Below, piece after piece: positions 1 through 11,973 of a DNA stretch of 64,000 bases. Made by a program: the position numbers and the translations under genes. The DNA lies in the NCBI GenBank assembly GCA_037501455.1, contig CM074861.1, forward strand, positions 94,527,001 through 94,591,000, given 5' to 3'. The notes under the pieces are model-generated. The model was given only the letters and a program-made list of their open reading frames with translations, was not told the DNA's origin and did not search any database. Source of the DNA: Lantana camara (taxonomy: Eukaryota; Streptophyta; Magnoliopsida; Lamiales; Verbenaceae). Positions within the stretch are counted from its first letter, which is position 1. The number at the start of each line of letters is the position of its first letter.

Positions 1-91
1 TCATTTTTCTCCAAAATAAGACTTTCTTTTTAATTCAAAATTAAACCAAAGTCTATTAAATAATTAACACATTAATTATTTAATCACATAT

Positions 92-94
<3 letters not shown>

Positions 95-163
<69 letters not shown>
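95..163. repeat. (AT)n microsatellite in the Copia LTR
   Basis: An uninterrupted AT dinucleotide run of about 69 bp. The matching place in the sister LTR (about 8274-8283) has only a few units, so the tract expanded in this copy after insertion. Confidence 0.97.
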
Positions 164-166
<3 letters not shown>

Positions 167-235
167 GTGTGAGAAACGTGTCACAAGGACACGTGCCACT
201 CACGTGACCCATACGTGTGATTCACACGTGTGGAA
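163..235. promoter_or_regulatory. Cluster of G-box-like ACGTG motifs in the Copia LTR
   Basis: About six ACGTG or CACGTG cores lie within 75 bp, and they recur in the sister LTR (8285-8355) and in a second Copia LTR (18792-18848). CACGTG is the plant G-box/ABRE core bound by bZIP and bHLH factors. The position within U3 would suit an enhancer. The role is inferred. Confidence 0.5.
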
Positions 236-1362
236 CCCTCTCGGCATGATCAACCCGTTTAATCATTTTAAAGCCTTAACTCATGTAACCAAGTTGTTGT
301 GTGTGACCCTCTAGGTTCTCAATTCAATTAGCAGTGACCCTAATTAATTAATTCACTAATTAATTAATCAGTCGACAGATTAAACGACCATAGTCTAGCA
401 ACAGGTGTTTAACCCCTAGCTGAATTGGAATGTCTCGATTCGACAGAACCTTTAAGTCATTGATTCATGTGAGATACAATCCTCCTACTTACTATCTCTC
501 AACCAAGATCTAGGGTAAGGGAATAATCAGAACCCTAATAATCTGGTCTTAAAGCTAAGTGCATTTCATATCCATTTGATCTCAATCCAAGAAGCCCTTT
601 TCTTGATGTCTTGATCTACTGCCTTGGCCAAGGACTCCATATGGCATATAAATGACATACATAATAAGAGATCACCTTGCAAATTCAAGTACAGGTCCTT
701 TCTTGATTCTCATTCACTTTCATGAGTCACTTGTGCAGCCCCAGCATAAGCCTTGAATCAGTTGTCTAAGGCGACATCCTTTAAAGCTTATACCTAAGAT
801 TACAGAGTTAACTCATAAAGTGACATGGAACCTCAAGTCTAAGGATCAATTAATCACATCAATAACTCATGAGATATTTCCTAATCTGGAAGTTTCCATT
901 TCCTGAAATAGAATCTTCCTTTCCCATTTAGGAATATTCTCACATGGGCCACCTCAGTGAACTTACTTATTGAAGTAAGCACCCTCATGTATCACGCACG
1001 TATCAACTATACACTTTGCACCTCCATGAAACAAGGTGGTCCTTCTTAAGGGCGTGATCCCACAAGCAAGCCTTAGAGGAGTCAGGTTGACACTCCCACT
1101 CTCTGTAGGACTCATCGGCTTGGAGTATTTTACTAATCATGACTTATGTGATATAGAGCTCGTTTCATGAACCATTTCACCTAAATGGTAGAGTCCTAAA
1201 GTCATCAGGATTAGGGGAGTTCTCATACATGCACAGCTAAAGTAAACGCATTGCAAACAAGAGCATATAATTCATTATTTTATTCAAAGATTGTCTATGA
1301 TTACAATAAGGAAAAGTACAAAGTGGATATACAATCGGCTCTCTAGGGCACTATTCCTAACA

Positions 1363-1377
1363 ATCTCCTACTTGCCC
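1363..1377 (-). other. Polypurine tract of the Copia element
   Basis: On the element strand a purine-rich stretch (GGGCAAGTAGGAGAT) directly precedes the LTR start TGTTAGG. This is the usual place of the plus-strand priming site. Confidence 0.8.
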
Positions 1378-1426
1378 GTCAAAGCCATTCTAAAGCTACT
1401 CTAAGTCCCATCTTCTGAAGATGACC

Positions 1427-1939
1427 TTAGAAAGCTTCTCGACTAAGGGGTTTAGTAAGTGGATCTGCCACGTTCTCTGCTGATGCGACGCTCTCAATTT
1501 CTACATCTCCTCTTTTGATAATATCACGGATTAGGTGATACTTCCTCATGATGTGCTTGGTCCGTTGGTGAGATCTTGGTTCTCTTGCTTGAGCAACCAC
1601 CCCAGTGTTGTCATAAAATACAGTAATGGTGTCTTTCATGCTAGGAACAACGTTCAACTCTTGAATGAAATTTCTAATCCAAACACTTTCCTTAGTTGCA
1701 TCATTCGCAGATAGGTATTCGGCCTCAGTGGTCGAATCTGCAGTGGTCGTTTGCTTGGAACTCTTCCAACTCACTGCTCCGTCGTTTAGGCAGAAAATGT
1801 ATCCTGACATTGACTTAAAATCATCTAAGTCAGATGCAAAGCTTGCATCGCAGTATCCTTTGACAGTAAGATCTTTCTGACCTCCGTAAACTAAGAATAA
1901 ATCTTTAGTACTTTTCAAGTACTTAAGAATATTCTTCAC
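1427..1939 (-). pseudogene. Copia RNase H domain
   Basis: This 170-codon open frame covers the RNase H end of a Copia polyprotein, which degrades the RNA of the RNA-DNA hybrid during reverse transcription. Visible motifs are GYCDASFASD near residue 29, SWKSSKQ, STTEAEYLSA near residue 70 and PRSHQRTKHI near residue 120, ending in DPLTKPL. It stands in a different frame from the RT part at 1989-2843, so a frameshift separates them. The domain looks intact in itself, but it would not be made as part of a functional polyprotein. Confidence 0.9.
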
Positions 1940-1988
1940 GGTAGCCCGGTGGCCATCTCTAGGGTCAGATTAGAAACGACTTGTTACA

Positions 1989-2843
1989 CTAAGTGCATAA
2001 GCTACATCCGGTCGAGTACAACATTACATACATTATGCTACCTATTACTGACTCATAAGGTGTATGAGTCATTCTTTCCTTCTCAAGGTTAATCTTAGGA
2101 CACATCTTCTTAGAAAGACATGTTCCTACACTCATAGAAAGGTTCTTAACCTTTGCTGACTCCATATTGAATCTCTTCAATATTTTGTCAATGTACATCG
2201 ACTGTGATAGTCCTATTAACCTTCTAGATCTATCTCGATAGATTTTAATTCCAAGGATGTAGGACGCATCATCAAGATCTTTCATCTCGAATTGGTTCGA
2301 TAACCATAACTTAGTTACTTTCGTGTCATCCTTCGAATTCCCAATAAGAAGGATTTCATCAATATAAAGTACTAAGAATTGTACTAAGGTCTCTAATTCC
2401 TTTCTATACACACATGATTCATTTGACATTTGAATGAAGCCAAACGCTTTGACTGATTCATCAAATCGAATGTTCCAATTCCTAGAAGCCTGTTTCAATC
2501 CATAGATTGATCTTTGGAGTTTGCAAACCTTTTGCTCACTCCCACTGAATGTGAAACCTATGGGTTTCTCCATATAAATGTCTTTATCAATGTCACCATT
2601 GAGAAAGGCAGTTTTCACATCCATTTGCCATATCTCATAGTCATAATATGTAGCAATGGCAAGTAGGATCCGAATAGACTTTTGCATTATAACTGGTGAA
2701 AAGGTTTTATCAAAGTCCACGCCGAGTCTTTGAGTGAATCCTTTTGCAACCAGTCTTGCTTTGTAGGCTGCAATGCTTCCATCAACTCCAAGCTTTCTCT
2801 TAAAGATCCATTTGCAACCTATGGGTTTGACCCTATCAGGCAA
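1989..2843 (-). pseudogene. Copia reverse transcriptase domain with YIDEI active site
   Basis: A 284-codon frame with the Copia RT hallmarks: CKWIFKRK, YKARLVAKGF, WQMDVKTAFLNG (first catalytic Asp) and YGLKQASRNW. The catalytic YVDD box reads YIDE, so the second Asp of the pair is Glu, which should damage polymerase activity. The frame is closed by a stop upstream and by a frameshift before RNase H. A related minus-strand copy lies at 21477-22430. The pseudogene call rests on the broken frame and the altered catalytic residue. Confidence 0.9.
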
Positions 2844-2965
2844 ATATACCTAGGTCCAAACTTGGTTGGAGTTCATGGAATCCATTTCGGACTTCATGGC
2901 TTCTATCCACTGTTCAGAGTCAGAATCTGAAAGTGCCTCCTCATATGTTAAAGGATCACTATCCT

Positions 2966-3892
2966 TTAAGAGATCTCGTGGAAGAATCCATACCATCTCT
3001 CCGGCTGTCTAGGAGTGCGTTCAGAACGCCTTAGAGGAGGATTTGCGTGTGTATCGAAATTCATGATTAGTTTTAGTTGATCAGAAGGGGACGTTTCTTC
3101 AGTGCGTATCGTGGGGTCACTTTGTACTTCCTCTAATTCTATGATCTTGCCTTTCTTTTCTTTAAGGAACGGTTCCTCCAGAAAAGTGGTATTTTTGGAA
3201 ACAAACACCTTTTGCTCAGATTGATCATAGAAGTAGTATCCTATGGATTCCTTAGGATAGCCTACAAAGTAACATAAGTTAGAACGAGATTCTAACTTAT
3301 CTCCCACTGTCCTCTTCACGTAAACAGGACAACCCCAAACTCTTAAGTCAGAATAACTAGGGATTATACCATGCCACATTTCATAGGGCGTTTTAGGGAC
3401 TGACTTAGAGGGAACTAGATTCAAAATCTTTGCTGCACTTTCTAGGGCATAACCCCAGAAAGAAGGTGATAAGTCAGTGAAACTCGTCATGGAACGAACC
3501 ATATCAAGTAGAGTTCGATTCCTTCTCTCAGAAACTCCATTTAGTTGAGGAGTTCCCGGACGAGTCCACTGAGAGATAATCCCATTATCTTTGAGATGAC
3601 TAAGGAATTCTTCACTAAGATACTCGCCTCCTCGATCAAATCAAAGTGCTTTGATCTTGTAAACAGCTTGGTTCTCAACATCCTTTTGAAATTCTAGGAA
3701 TTTCTCAAAAGCTTCAGATTTATACTTCATTAAGTATTCATAACCATACCGACTAAAGTCATCGGTAAAGGTTATGAAATAATGATGATTTTTTCTTGTG
3801 CTTACACTAAGCGGTCCACAAACATCAGAATGGATCAAATCCAAGACCTTAGTGGCACGTTCCACAGTTCCTTTAAAAGGAACTTTGGACAT
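2966..3892 (-). pseudogene. Copia integrase, interrupted by one in-frame stop
   Basis: The 3641-3892 part carries the integrase core start (DLIHSDVCGPL, FTDDFSRYG). The 2966-3502 part carries the C-terminal core and the region leading to RT (SFWGYALESAAKILN, KTPYEMWHG, WGCPVYVK). Both parts are in one frame. Between them lies a TGA just before a stretch matching the FDRGGEYLS signature, followed by PGTPQLNGVSERRNRTLLDM, which supplies the catalytic Glu. A single nonsense mutation therefore splits an otherwise recognisable integrase, which would insert the cDNA into the genome. Confidence 0.88.
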
Positions 3893-4051
3893 CTTTCCTT
3901 TGAGACAGGACTCGCAAGAAGTTAACTCTTTGAGATCATTTTCAGAGAATGATCCTAAAGTGTTTATCTTGCTAATTTTGTTCTTGGAAATGTATCATAA
4001 TCTAGCGTGCCATAAGGAAGCTAAAACTTTATGTATCTTATGTTTCGTTTC

Positions 4052-5292
4052 TCATTGTATATTCATAATATTGATATTCTGAGTTATATAAAGTCCATTA
4101 CTTAGAGTACGGATGTGAACGGAAGAGTTGTTCCATTTGATAAAGTATTTACCATTCTTAATATAAGTTTCATAACCTTCACAATCTAAAATTAGAACTG
4201 AAATTATATTACGAATGAATCTCGGTACATAAAGGACTTTATTTAAGACTAACTCAAGACTACCTAAATCTAATCTAATTGTGCCTAAAGCTCGAGCTTC
4301 AACATTTGAGCCATCGCCGATCTTCAAGACACATTCTCCTTCTCTGAGTTGTTGGACTTCATTTAGCATCTGTACATTATTATAGATATGACCTCCAGAA
4401 CCGGTATCAAGTACCCAAGAACTAGAATTAATAGAAAGATTTACTTCAACGAGAAACATACCTTTCTTTAGAGTAGCCTTGTACTCTGGGCAGTTTCTCC
4501 TCCAGTGTCCCGCTTTACCACAATGGAAGCAAACATCCTCTTTCTGATCACGCTTCTTATTTTGGGCCTTCCCCTTCGAAACGCCACCAGTGGGCCTAAG
4601 GGTTTTCTTCTTCTTCTTTTGGGCTTTCTTGCCCTTACCTTTAGAAGGCCCAGAAGAGGAAGATGGAAAATTCACCATCAGAACCTTATTGTCCTTCTTG
4701 ATCGTGCTTTCAACAGTCACAAGCTGACTAATCAGCTCAGCTACAGTAGCACCAGTATGATTCATATTAAAGTTAAGGAGGAATGGTTTGAATGATGGTG
4801 GGAGCGAGGCTAGCAACAAGTCCACTGAAAGCTCATCTTTCAGTGGCATGTCCATGGAAGCATGTTTCTCAGTAAGGGCGAGAAACTTGACTCCATATTC
4901 ATGGACACTTGAACCTTCCCTCATTCTCAAGTGGAACAATTCCTTTGAAATGTTATACCTTGTAACACGTTCAGGAGGGCGGTAAAGTTGCTCTAAGTGG
5001 TCGTAAATCTCCTAAGCAAATTCCATGGCCTCATGTTGTCTTTGCAAGTCCGGAGACATGTTAGCCAACATAAGGCAACGGGCTTGGAGATTATCATCCT
5101 TCCACTTCTGGATCGCGTCCCGCTCGGCCCGAGTGGGAGCTTCCCCTTCGGGACTGGGCTCCCTTTGAAGAGAACATAAGTTCTCTTCTCAGAATCTAAA
5201 ATGATTTTTAGATTCCTCAGCCAATCAGAATAGTTGGGACCAGTCAACTTGTTTAACTCGAGGATCGATACAAGAGGGATTTTGGTTGCCAT
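4052..5292 (-). pseudogene. Copia gag and protease, frameshifted
   Basis: The gag start (5292) reads MATKIPLVSILELNKLTGPNY, the usual Copia gag N-terminus. A frameshift at about 5150 and a TAG at about 5013 separate it from the 295-codon part at 4052-4939. That part contains the gag C-terminus, a lysine-rich tract, one CCHC knuckle (CFHCGKAGHWRRNC) and the aspartic protease motif WVLDTGSGGHI. Gag packages the RNA and the protease cleaves the polyprotein. Reading across the shift restores a family-like run, so this is decay and not programmed frameshifting, although I cannot exclude the latter by eye. Confidence 0.88.
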
Positions 5293-7537
5293 TTCAAAAC
5301 ACGTAGAGAATCACAAAATCATCTACGACCTAAATGGTAAAACAGAGAACTAGTGAGCATGCTGAATTATAATGATATACAAAAGATAAGGTCTTTAATC
5401 TAATGTAGCTCCCACTGTTTTTTAGAGATCTATAATTCCCAAAGATCTAAAAGGAACACGTTTCCCAATGGGTACCAAGATCCTAAGCATTTTACCACGA
5501 ACCCACGACCCGCGGACATTCTAAGTAAAACCCTAGGTAGGTATAACTTACCAATTCTAACACCTTTAGAACTCTTAGTAATTGTTTTTACATCACCTAT
5601 CTTTCAATATGGACCCACGACTCGTGCGATATCCATATTTACTTAGGTGTTAAGCTAGACCCATCAATCATAAGATCATGATCAAAACTTAGTTCGAACG
5701 ACCCACAACTTGCGGACATCGCCCTTGCCAAAATTGACCACGAATTATTGATCATTTAAAATGATCAATTAGGCAACTAAGAACTAATAAGCTCCACTAG
5801 CTATCCCACGACTCGCGGACAATAACTAGCTTCACTTACTAAACTTAAAACCTATTGATGGAATGCTAGGATTTTAATTCAAAATTTGCATTTCGAATTA
5901 AACACCTATTGTTCGAAATTATCTTAATATTTAACGGGAATTTTTGAATCAATCGGAGAGTTATCTGGTTCGACCTCACCAACATATATGTTATCCAATT
6001 TTAATTAGTCTTGATTAATACAAGTACAACTTAAATGCATTTCACACAAACACTTAGCAGATAACATGTCCTAGCATGATACTAACATGTGATGATCATG
6101 GGTTCTACCTATCTTATGCGTGATATGTGGGAGCCACTCCACAATCACAAGTTCTAATATACATGCCACATAAACAGTTTAAATCACATAAGGGAAAGCA
6201 GTAACAAAATACGAGCCCTATCTCTATTACATTTTCAATTGGGATTCCCCTCCCTAACATTTTGAGGGGTCTTCACTTATGGTTTCCTTGTTACTTGAAT
6301 ATGGTCCATCTTACTCCATGGGTGCATTGTCTCCAAAATGAAAATAAAACCTCACCACCTATTCTACTCTCAAAAAAATGAAAAAGTACTTAAAAGTAAT
6401 AAGGCTCAATCTTCATATTGGCCTTAGATAAATACACGGGGTATACCCCGGCCTCAAAAGCAGTAGTATGGAAAACCGCATAATAAATCACATAACAGTA
6501 CCCACATAAGTGAGGCTCCAACCTCAATTGAAAAACGCAACTATAGGCCTCCAACCCCAATTTAAACCATCCATGTGCATAAATTAAAACCATACATAAA
6601 TCTAAACCCATGATCACCTAACATGCATAAATTGCAAGAATTTAAATTTAACCAATAAATTAAAATTCTCGCTTTAAGCTCTAATAGGTTAAAACACGAC
6701 TTAGATGCAATTCTTGTTCAAGAGTCTTTTCTATAAAACCCGAAAAACAATAAACTAATAAAATTCCAATTAATTTCTGAAAATTAACAATTTTATTGTT
6801 TCAATATTTTCATAAAATAAAGTTTGTAATTTTTCCAAAATTTAAATCTCTTAATTTTTCAAAATCCCAATTTAAATAAATTTTTCAAAAATAATTCATA
6901 TTCAATAAAACAAAATTTTACAGAAAAATTAAATCGGGATTTCAAGGACCGAAAATACGAAATCATGAAAACACGAAACACGGGCCCGGGAGGATGCGGG
7001 ATTGCCAGCCCGCTGCGCAGCAACACGCGCTAGGCGCGCGTACCAGCGCTGCGCACAGCTGGCAGCGATTGCCGCCAGGCGCGCGCCCTTGCTCGCATTG
7101 CGCCCGGAGTGGGCAGGCAGTCCCACAGGTCCCTGGGCGGACGCTCCCGCTCGATTGCGAGAGGGGCTAGGCGGGACGTCCGGCGCGGTTGCGGGAGCCT
7201 CGTGCGGGCAGTCCCGTACGGTCACGGGACTGGTGGGCGACGGTGATTGGCGAGGCCTCGCGTGCTACCCCTTAGCACTCGTGAGCCTTGCCTCTTTCGT
7301 TCGCAGCGCGATTTCATGTTTCGTATCTTAGGTTTCTCAAAACCAATTCAATCCAAAATTAAAATTACGATTTAAACAGATTTCAATTTAAAACGGTTTT
7401 AAAAATTCAAGAAAAATTACAGTTTCGTAATTCAGTCTTTCTAAAAGAACTCATGAATACCTAATTCGCATCTAAGCCTAAGAATTTCTACCAAATTCAA
7501 TTAAGTGGAGACGAATCAGAAACTTGATTAACGAGGT
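5293..7537 (-). other. Long untranslated leader of the Copia element
   Basis: About 2.2 kb between the primer site and gag without a convincing ORF. It holds four dispersed copies of a short motif near CCCACGACTCGCGGAC (5502, 5612, 5699, 5804) spaced about 60-110 bp apart, and a GC-rich island (6965-7290) that contrasts with the AT-rich surroundings. Leaders of this length occur in some Copia lineages. Confidence 0.7.
6965..7290. other. GC- and CpG-rich island in the Copia leader
   Basis: The block is dense in CG dinucleotides (GCGCGC, GCTGCGC, CGCGCGCCC) and is flanked by sequence that is mostly A and T. Open frames on both strands here give only compositionally biased Ala/Arg/Pro peptides, so I do not call a gene. 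It may be captured host DNA or a structured packaging region. Confidence 0.6.
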
Positions 7538-7550
7538 GGCTCTTATACCA
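7538..7550 (-). other. Primer-binding site of the Copia element
   Basis: On the element strand it reads TGGTATAAGAGCC, one mismatch from the 3' end complement of initiator tRNA-Met (TGGTATCAGAGCC). It lies two bases inside the 5' LTR end. Confidence 0.88.
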
Positions 7551-7552
7551 CT

Positions 7553-9499
7553 TGTTGGAAAACAGGAATCAGAAAGCAGCGGAAATTTAAGAATTTTCCA
7601 ACAAAAGGATCTTGAACTCGCAATCATGAATCCAAATTCGTAGAGATTAGAAACTTACTTTTCAATAATCTTTCTTGAAGCGTTTCAAGCCACCCAAGAA
7701 TGCTCTTCTCGCGGCTTGATCCCCTCTCCTTAGTAAAGCTCGAATCTTTAAAACTTCTAACCTGAAGCTATCTAGAGATAGTCCACCAACTTGACTACAA
7801 TCTAACTAGTAAGGATGCTAGTTCTCTAGTTAGTGTTTAGGCTTAACCTAGGGTTTATTTGATCTTGGAGAAAGGAAGGTGTTCAACACATGAACCAAAA
7901 GAATTTTCAATTACCCTCTAAGGGGAGCTCGAGCTCCCCTATATATAGGAAGGAGAGGGGCGGCCGAACCTAGTCCCCATGGACTAAGGATTTAGTCCCT
8001 CTCTCTCTTATTACTTAATCATTAAGTAATTCCAAACTTTGACTTTTGAATTTTAATTCAAATCAACTTTTAAGAGAGCTAAAAATATCCAAACTCCTTT
8101 TGGATAATATTATACTTTATTTATTAATAAATAAATAACTTATTTATCTAATTAATTAATTCATAATTAATTAAATAGATCATTTTTCTCCAAAATAAGG
8201 CTTTCTCTTTAATTCAAAATTAAACCAAAGTCTATTAAATAATTAATACATTAATTATTTAATCACATATATAATATATATATAAACGTGTGAGACACGT
8301 GTCACAAGGACATGTGCCACTCACGTGACCCACACGTGTGATTCACACGTGTGGAACCCTCTCGGCATGATCAACCCGTTTAATCGTTTTAAAGCCTTAA
8401 CTCATGTAACCAAGTTGTTGTGTGTGACCCTCTAGGTTCTCAATTCAATTAGCAGTGACCCTAATTAAATTAATTCACTAATTAATTTATCAGTCCACGG
8501 ATTAAACGACCATAGTCTAGCAACAGGTGTTTAACCTCTAGCTGAATTGGAATGTCTCGATTCGACAGAACCTTTAATTCATTGATTCATGTGAGATACA
8601 ATCCTCCTACTTACTATCTCTCAACCAAGATCTAGGGTAAGGGAATAATCAGAACCCTAATAATCTGGTCTTAAAGCTAAGTACATTTCATATCCTTTTG
8701 ATCTCAATCTAAGAAACCCTTTTCTTGATTTCTTGATCTACTGCCTTGGCCAAGGACTCCATATGGCATATGAATAACATACACAATAAGAGATCACCTT
8801 GCAAATGCAAGTGCAGGTCCTTTCTTGATTCTCATTCACTTTCATGAGTCACTTGTGCAGCCCCAGCATAAGCCTTGAATCAGTGGTCTAAGGCGACACC
8901 CTTTAAAGCTTATATCTAAGACTGCAGAGTTAACTCATAAAGTGACATGGAACCTCAAGTCTAAGGATCAATTAATCACATCAATGACTCGTGAGATATT
9001 TCCTAATCTGGAAGTTTCCATTTCCTAAAATAGAATCTTCCTTTCCCATTTAGGAATCTTCTCACACGGGGCATCTCAGTGAACTTACTTATTGAAGTAA
9101 GCACCCTCATGTATCACACACATATCAACTATACACTTTGCACCTCTATGAAACAAGGTGGTCCTTCTTAAGGGCGTGATCCCACAAGCAAGCCTTAGAG
9201 GAGTCAGGTTGACACTCCCACTGTCTGTAGGACTCATCGGCTTGGAGTATTTTACTAATCATGACTTATATGATATAGGGCTCGTTTCATGAACCATTGC
9301 ACCTAAATGGTAGACTCCTAAAGTCATCAGGATGAGGGGGGTTCTCATACATGCACAACCAAAGTAAACGCATACCAAACAAGAGCATATAAAGAAGTGG
9401 TACCTCAATTCGTATTTTATTCAAAGATTGTCTGTGATTACAATAAAAAAAAGTACAAAGCGGATATACAATCGGCTTTCTAGGGCACTATTCCTAACA
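7553..9499 (-). repeat. Copia 5' LTR
   Basis: A complete 1947-bp LTR whose plus-strand ends are TGTTGGAAAAC and CCTAACA. Positions 8180-9499 align with 1-1362. It includes the G-box-like cluster at 8285-8355 and the short AT run near 8274. Confidence 0.92.
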
Positions 9500-9636
9500 T
9501 AACTTGTGAAGTGTTAGTTGTGCCTGTGTGCTGTATATATATGTAAATATATATATGTATATTCGTAAATTGAATTGAGAGTTTGTTGTACGTTAACTCT
9601 TTGAGTTTTTGTAAACAAAATTTGTATGTGCCTTAC

Positions 9637-9667
<31 letters not shown>

Positions 9668-11973
9668 TTGATTATAAAATGCTCTTGGTTGTTAATTGTG
9701 GGGAATATGTGGTTATATTCAAATTGATTAAATAAGTTGATAACTGAAATAAGATACCTTTGTTAATTGATGTATTCTTGTTGGATTTGAATATACTATT
9801 CATATGTGTTTTGGAATTAAGTAGGTATTGTTCGATTCTTGGCAATTGAGATGTTAATGGGTAACTTGAGAATTTAGCATGTCTCTAGGGGCACGTAATT
9901 GGGGTAATTGTATAAATATAATTGTAATTATACTCATATTAATTGTAAATTATGCATTTAAATGAAGTTTTGTATTACTGAATTTAACTGACATAAAAAT
10001 CGAAAATGATCGCACCCTATTTCTTGGATTTGAATGTTGGTACCAATGGCTATAAGTATATAAATATGAAAGAGTAATCATGTTTTTATTGTTGAGGCCA
10101 TTTTTTATGTTGCCAAATGAGTTATAGGATAGTTAATAACATATTATTAGGTTTATATTTGGTTATGTAGACGCATAATTAAATTGATTTGGGAAATGTA
10201 GGATGTAATCACTCCTAATTGTATTTAGTGAGATTGGATTGATTGAGTATGGAATTATATGATTTAATATTTCTAAATGCATATGTGTTACAATTGTATA
10301 ATATTGAGATATGTTTATATGATGATTTATGGAATGCATGCTCTTACGTGCCTAAAATCATATAGGTATGACTCGTCCAGAACTTTAATACTTGTTTAAT
10401 TGTACGTGTAACATTAATTGTGCGCACGATCATGTTCACGACATATCATACCATATTATATTTCTCGTATACATGTCTTGCCATCCCATATCATTTGACG
10501 ACATCTCTTAATCATTGTCGTGTATCGTAATTGGTCTACGATTGAGTGTAAGTCTCACGTGTCATGTCTCGTTACACAGGTCTACTTCAAATAGGTCATG
10601 TTCCGATTGAGTAAGGTCAACTACTTCTCTCACCCTCTTTTGGTAAACGGTCGGTAAGGTGAAAATGTGAGGTTTATCTTCTTGCTGTAGTCAATAACCG
10701 ACACCCGTACAACCTACATGCATTGGATTTGTTTCCTCGCATGTGAATTATTATACATATATGTATACCTACCTAATAAATACGTGATTGACTACTATAT
10801 TCTCGATTTTATTGAAAATGGATTTCTAGTATCAAATGGATTATACATATAGATTCTTGTGCATGTGTTCATAACTTTAATTGTGAAAATGGAAAGTTTC
10901 TTGCATGCATTGCATAAACGAGTGCTTGTTCTTGAAAATCCCCATTCTCATGTTCAATGGGGCCCCACTCGTGTGTTGAGTGGGGTAAGGGCCCGAGGCA
11001 ACTGGGAAAAGGAGCCGGGAAAGCATGAGCTGACGGTAAATCTATCTCGCGACCTCTATGGGGAACTGTGCTATCATCGGAGGTAGTTGATACCACATGT
11101 TGCCTATGACCGGTAATGGATGTCGAAGGAGCATACTACCGAAATGGGCTATGACTCGAGTGTAATTGGATGGTTAGGGGTTAGCTACCTCTTTTGTCAC
11201 CCGGAGGCAGAAGGATGGTTTCTTGTTATTTTCTTGTTCTTGATTGATTGTGGAGTAAAGGTTGCAGAAAGGGTATAACTCGGTACCCACTGATTGCTTG
11301 AAACCCTTAATCTGGTATACGCCATCGTTCTTGAAAATAAATGATTGTCTTGTCCTTGAAAATTGAGACTAAAGCAAATGATGGTTTGTTATTGAAAATT
11401 GAGGCTATATCGGATCGAGGCAGCTTGTTATTGCATTGCATATTTCTACCTATTGCATCGTGTATATATCTATTATATTTCTTCCGCCTCACTAGTCGCT
11501 CGACTGACCCTCTCTTGTTCTGTTTCTTGTTACCTTACTGGCTAGAGGTTGGAGTCAGCTAGGCGGCATGTGAGTCGTGTTTTACTTCTCGAGTCAAGTC
11601 TATTTAGGATTGCTTCAAGCTCATCTTTACATTTGTTTAACATAGGGTAACTCATGTTCTTGATTAATGTTTTAGGTATTAATATATCATTGTATCCTGT
11701 GAGCCTAGTGTAGTTGTTTCTATTTGGTCATGTGCTGAAACCGAATTGCATGTTTTAGTTAATGTTGGTCCGTGTCCATTACATGTTGAATGTTTACTTT
11801 TGCTTGTTACCGCCTGTTTCTTTGACGACTGTCCGTCTAGAGCCGCCTAGCTAGGTGTTAATCTTGCTTATCTCTCGTTTGCTATAGCTTGGTGTGCGTA
11901 GGGATTGCCCATTTCGTATGTGGGCCGAGATATGGTGCGGGAGATGTGGTGGCTCCATGCTCGGGGTGCTACA
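9500..11973 (+). mobile_element. Tekay-type Ty3/Gypsy LTR, 5' part missing
   Basis: The sequence ends with the terminal block shared by all Tekay-type LTRs here (GTGCGGGAGATGTGG, then GGGGTGCTACA at 11973). Upstream it has the other shared modules: a CCCGTACAACC motif near 10705, GGGAAAGCATGAGCTGACGG near 11017, and a CTAGTC/GACTGA hairpin near 11491. The 5' part is absent because the Copia element borders it at 9499. It is AT-rich with no coding capacity beyond chance frames. A TA run lies at about 9638-9658. Confidence 0.75.

Larger units (their letters stand above)
1..1362 (-). repeat. Copia 3' LTR (partial)
   Basis: It aligns with 8180-9499, with many mismatches and a longer AT microsatellite. 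The internal border is at 1362, where the plus strand reads CCTAACA, which is TGTTAGG on the element strand. Position 1 corresponds to about 8180 of the other LTR, so roughly 630 bp are outside the window. It contains a CACGTG-rich block at 163-235. Confidence 0.92.
1..9499 (-). mobile_element. Ty1/Copia LTR retrotransposon, degenerate, 3' LTR cut by the window edge
   Basis: The element is read from right to left: 5' LTR (7553-9499), primer-binding site, long leader, gag, protease, integrase, reverse transcriptase, RNase H, polypurine tract, 3' LTR (1-1362). The order PR-INT-RT-RNH defines Copia. The wording of the RT and RNase H domains (KTAFLNG, YGLKQASRNW, ADSTTEAEY, PRSHQRTKHI) resembles the Tork/Angela group; this assignment is from memory of the family. 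Frameshifts and stops break the polyprotein, so it is not autonomous. The two LTRs differ by many substitutions, so the insertion is not recent. It appears to sit inside an older Tekay-type LTR whose right part resumes at 9500. The left target-site duplication lies outside the window. Confidence 0.93.

Noticed and set aside
6929..7331. Frames of 98 and 109 codons in the GC-rich block
   Set aside because: Ala/Arg/Pro-biased peptides on both strands as expected from GC-rich DNA; they lie in the untranslated leader of a Copia element.
9500..9504. Target duplication of the first Copia element
   Set aside because: The left flank lies outside the window, so it cannot be checked.
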